Shown here piece after piece: positions 45,370 through 48,011 of a stretch of DNA of 48,011 nt. Source of the stretch: Apostichopus parvimensis (taxonomy: Eukaryota; Echinodermata; Holothuroidea; Aspidochirotida; Stichopodidae); the NCBI GenBank assembly GCA_000934455.1, contig KN883583.1:1-48011 (forward strand). Reading direction: 5' to 3'. Made by a program: the position numbers and the translations under genes. Position 1 is the first letter of the stretch. The number at the start of each line of letters is the position of its first letter. Below the pieces are notes generated by a model. It ran no database searches, was not told the DNA's origin, and was given only the letters and a program-made list of their open reading frames with translations.

Positions 45370-45801
45370 CTGCAGGTGCAAAAAAAGAATATACTTTGTA
45401 TTATAATGTAAATGAAATGAGTAACATTTCTCTGTATATACTTTCAAATGTAACCATCGCTTATCACTGGACGTTAAATTCTATAGTCATGTTAAAAAGG
45501 AATTTATAGGCATGAAGATGCGAAGCTAACATAATTTGGTCGTTAGGGTGGCTGCTTCTAGGAGTCCCACAAGATTACATGGTGTAGTAGCAGAATTTAA
45601 GATTATTTTAATACATTGATTTCTTACATCACATGCTTGTTGGATTCTTGTAGTTTTAACTGTAATATCATTTTGTGATGATAGCATAACACTACATTTA
45701 TGTTTATATTAGAAAGGCATCAACTGAACATGCAAAAATTACAAATTCGAGATTTGACACTGACCCAGAGAGAAGTTTGGACAGCAGCAAGCTTTACTGA
45801 C

Positions 45802-45915
45802 CTGATTCACATGTGTTTCCTTCCCATGCAATGGTACATGTGCAGTTAAAACCATTGAGTAAATCTTGGCAAGTTCCACCATTCTTACACGGCTGGTCAT
45901 CACATTCGTTGATTT
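45802..45915 (-). CDS. Exon: EGF-like domain 1
   Basis: A 114-base phase 1-1 exon encoding one EGF domain: six cysteines, start [15 protein letters not shown], end GNTCES. The INEC start and [10 protein letters not shown] stretch fit a calcium-binding EGF with the Asp/Asn hydroxylation pattern. The acceptor is AAAAG and the donor GTCAGT, a weaker donor than its neighbours. It is the most 5' exon visible and, being phase 1, is not the first exon of the gene. Confidence 0.8.
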
Positions 45916-46221
45916 CTTTTAATGGAACGACAAATATTAAGGCCTGAAATTTAGTTTCTTACGGAATATTTCTCTTTTTGTCTCTTCCTTTAAAACAAAA
46001 GTAAGTTAACATTATTGCAGGAAGATACATACCATTTAACATCAATTAACTTTTTCATCTAGTAATTTTGCGGAAAGTGAATTTGGTTTAATACGAAATC
46101 ACACAAATATAACATCAAATGGTTCTGGAAAATTTTGCATCTGTCTAGAAAATTGGTCACTTTTCATAGTATCTGTAACCCAGAATGGCCACAGCTGTGA
46201 AGTTCAACAAGAAGAGACTGC

Positions 46222-46288
46222 AGGCACAAGCCAGATACAAGACGACTCAGAAAGTGTTTATACACAACTTGAAAAGTTTTGAAAATTC
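46222..46288. repeat. Direct repeat, copy 1
   Basis: GGCACAAGCCAGATACAAGAC through GAAAATTCT, repeated at 47945-48011 with a single visible difference. Sequence before the two copies is unrelated. Confidence 0.85.
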
Positions 46289-46657
46289 TAAATACGTTTC
46301 AGGATCGAAGTTACTCAATTATCCCCATCAGAACTACACACATTTTGTACAGTTTATGGTAAGATAACATATATGCAGTTAACCTTCTTACATGAACAAA
46401 TTATTTAGGGACAGAGGTTGAGTTTTTGTTCATTAATTATTCATTCATTAGCTTTTTAGTTTGCTCACATTATATTAAGGCAGCTCCTGTTATAGTTAGT
46501 TGGATCACACATTAGTTGGGTATTGAAGGCATTATTTCATCTTATCATTTGCTTTCCATTACATGAAGGGGATTATGAAAGGCAACAATTTAGCCATAGA
46601 ACTGTATCCACAGGGTAAATATAAAAAATATATATATGTATCTATATATATATATAT

Positions 46658-46861
46658 AGAAGTCAAAAACATGGTTGATAAGTATGCAAAAGAAAAATTC
46701 ATTAAATTACAACGTTTCGGGTATAAACCCTTCAACATGTTACAAAAATACAAGGTAACAAAAAAATACTAGTTGCATTTTTGTTACCTTGTTGAAACCC
46801 GAAACGTTGTAATTTAATATATTTACTTTTGCATCATAGTATCAACCAAGTTTTTGACCTC
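46658..46861. mobile_element. Long foldback element
   Basis: Arms 46658-46722 and 46797-46861 are imperfect reverse complements (GGTTGATA...ATTAAATTACAACGTTTCGGGT). The inner part also pairs (TTCAAC/GTTGAA and AAGGTAACAAAAA/TTTTTGTTACCTT) around a short centre, TACTAGTTGCA. On the minus strand the left arm has TTGAAG, a GGGT-TTAT-ACCC stem-loop and GAAACGTTG, resembling the hammerhead-like end motif of Penelope-like elements. No ORF. Confidence 0.65.
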
Positions 46862-47944
46862 CATGTATTTCAATCCTATACAATGCAGTATTTTGACCTA
46901 TACATATATTTCCAAATGCATACCTTGAGCTGCAGAGAGGATTACAGTATTTTGGTTGAACATTTTTAAGATCATTATCACATACTTGTCAAATTTTACA
47001 ATTGATCTGTTACCAACAGCGCACATATATGTCTTACAAATCGAGTAGGGAGCACAGTATTTAACGATGCCTGTTAATACATTTCCGATAGGTACGTGCG
47101 TATTTGCATTCATTCCTGCTGTCAGTTCCTGGTTCAGTATTATTGCAAATATTTCCTTGGAAAGTCAAGTGTATTCATATACTTGAATCTGAAATCTAAG
47201 TGCAGTAATATTCATACACTTGTCTTTTCTGCTTTAAGTGTACCCATTTATAAACATAGTTGGTGTTCTTAAGTTTGTTCAGGTTCGAAGTTCGTTCACT
47301 CGCTTATGAACATTGCAAAAGTTTCAAAGGTGGACACATTGCTATTCTTAGGTCCCAGTGAAGGCATATATCTTCCAGTACAGCAAATGATAGAAATATT
47401 CCACTGCCTCTAACATTTCAAGGAAGCAATAAAATCTTTGCTCAACCAACTTCTTAACATGAAATGGCCCAATGAAGTACATCGGCAGTAATTACCAGGG
47501 CTTTATCTAACAGAATAACAAAAATGTCAACAGCAAAAAAAGTTACACCATACTTGAAATACGACTGAGAACCACTTGTATTGTTAACGATGTCATTTGA
47601 TGTAAGTTGGTACTGGAATGCATAGGAAGCACCTTCTTTGCTAAAATTTACATACTTTTTAAATGTCAAATGCATTTTAATTTTGAAAATGTCTTGGATC
47701 TTGGGGCACTACTGTAAGTAATAACAAAATACTGTTTTCATGTAATGAAATGTGTATTTATTGTTTGGTCAAAACTAAATTGTTGATAGTAAAATGGTGG
47801 TTGTGTTCATAAACTGACTTCTGTGTATAATTTATAAAACCAGAAAAAAACATATCTATATGCATTCATGACAAACAAGGCATGGGACTAAAGAAAATCA
47901 TAAAGTCAATGAAAATGAAATACCTGATTTTAAATCTGATATTA

Positions 47945-48011
47945 GGCACAAGCCAGATACAAAACGACTCAGAAAGTGTTTATACACAACTTGAAAAGTT
48001 TTGAAAATTCT
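47945..48011. repeat. Direct repeat, copy 2 (cut by window end)
   Basis: Second copy of 46222-46288, still matching at the last base of the window, so its true length is unknown. Confidence 0.85.

Larger units (their letters stand above)
1..45915 (-). other. Span of one multi-exon gene (both ends outside window)
   Basis: All convincing coding exons are on the minus strand, have AG acceptors and GT donors (one GC donor), and join in a single frame. Exon phases repeat as 1-0 (vWD first part), 0-0 (vWD rest), 0-1 (C8 part 1), 1-1 (C8 part 2), 1-0 (TIL), 0-1 (TILa), with 1-1 for EGF and FN3. No signal peptide, promoter, start codon, stop codon or poly(A) site is visible, so the 5' end lies above 45915 and the 3' end below 1. 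The product should be secreted: every domain is an extracellular disulfide-rich type. Introns of more than 300 bases where I saw nothing notable include 3312-3998, 5805-6460, 8538-9229, 16726-17104, 18836-19241, 24145-24698, 30547-31027, 31225-31570, 32716-33287, 35031-35579, 36125-36508, 37871-38599, 40380-41060, 41203-41958, 43789-44512, 44722-45252 and 45370-45801. Confidence 0.85.
45916..48011. other. No exon seen; upstream intron or flank
   Basis: No cysteine-rich exon with splice borders was found on either strand. The stretch holds a foldback element (46658-46861), AT dinucleotide runs, and a sequence at 46222-46288 that recurs at the window end (47945-48011). It is probably the intron upstream of the first visible EGF exon, because that exon begins in phase 1 and so must have a coding exon before it. 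Confidence 0.55.

Noticed and set aside
46185..46367. Plus-strand 60-residue frame rich in lysine
   Set aside because: Part of it is the direct repeat seen again at the window end. There is no domain, promoter or splice support.

Overview
This looks like nuclear DNA of an animal, most likely a marine invertebrate deuterostome, with an echinoderm as best guess. The basis is short conserved coding exons separated by AT-rich introns with GT-AG borders, invertebrate-type SINE, LINE and MITE remnants, and an extracellular protein architecture common in echinoderm adhesive or mucin-like proteins. The species cannot be read from the window.

One gene dominates the window. It runs on the minus strand, from at least 45915 down past position 1, so both ends lie outside. 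I resolve 45 coding exons, counting an apparently duplicated EGF exon once. They join in frame to about 2,665 codons. In transcript order the product reads: EGF x2; D-module A (vWD-C8-TIL-TILa, 44721-37693); EGF x4 (36730-35580); D-module B (35030-30369); EGF x6 (26351-20725); two FN3-like domains (19544-18527); D-module C (17424-11669); D-module D (10369-6461); D-module E (5804-893); and the start of vWD-F (96-1). This is a large, secreted, cysteine-rich glycoprotein of the zonadhesin / IgGFc-binding protein / gel-forming mucin / sea-star-footprint-protein type. A structural, adhesive or mucus role is inferred from the domains. No orthologue was identified.

Exon phases are strictly regular. 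Each D-module begins and ends in phase 1, as does every EGF and FN3 exon, so whole modules can be duplicated without breaking the frame. Modules A and B split vWD over three exons; C, D and E use two. Module A has lost the GDPH motif.

The introns hold microsatellites, minisatellites, MITE/foldback elements, tRNA-derived SINE-like copies, a 5'-truncated LINE, and two motifs resembling hammerhead ribozymes of Penelope-like elements. Two introns carry broken copies of the neighbouring exon: about four decayed, tandem copies of the TILa exon at 29705-30355, and a relic vWD exon at 5261-5378.

A 50-base N gap (22648-22697) is flanked by two almost identical copies of the same piece of the gene (20853-22647 and 22698-24104). 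This is most simply explained as two haplotypes joined in one scaffold, so the EGF count there should not be trusted.
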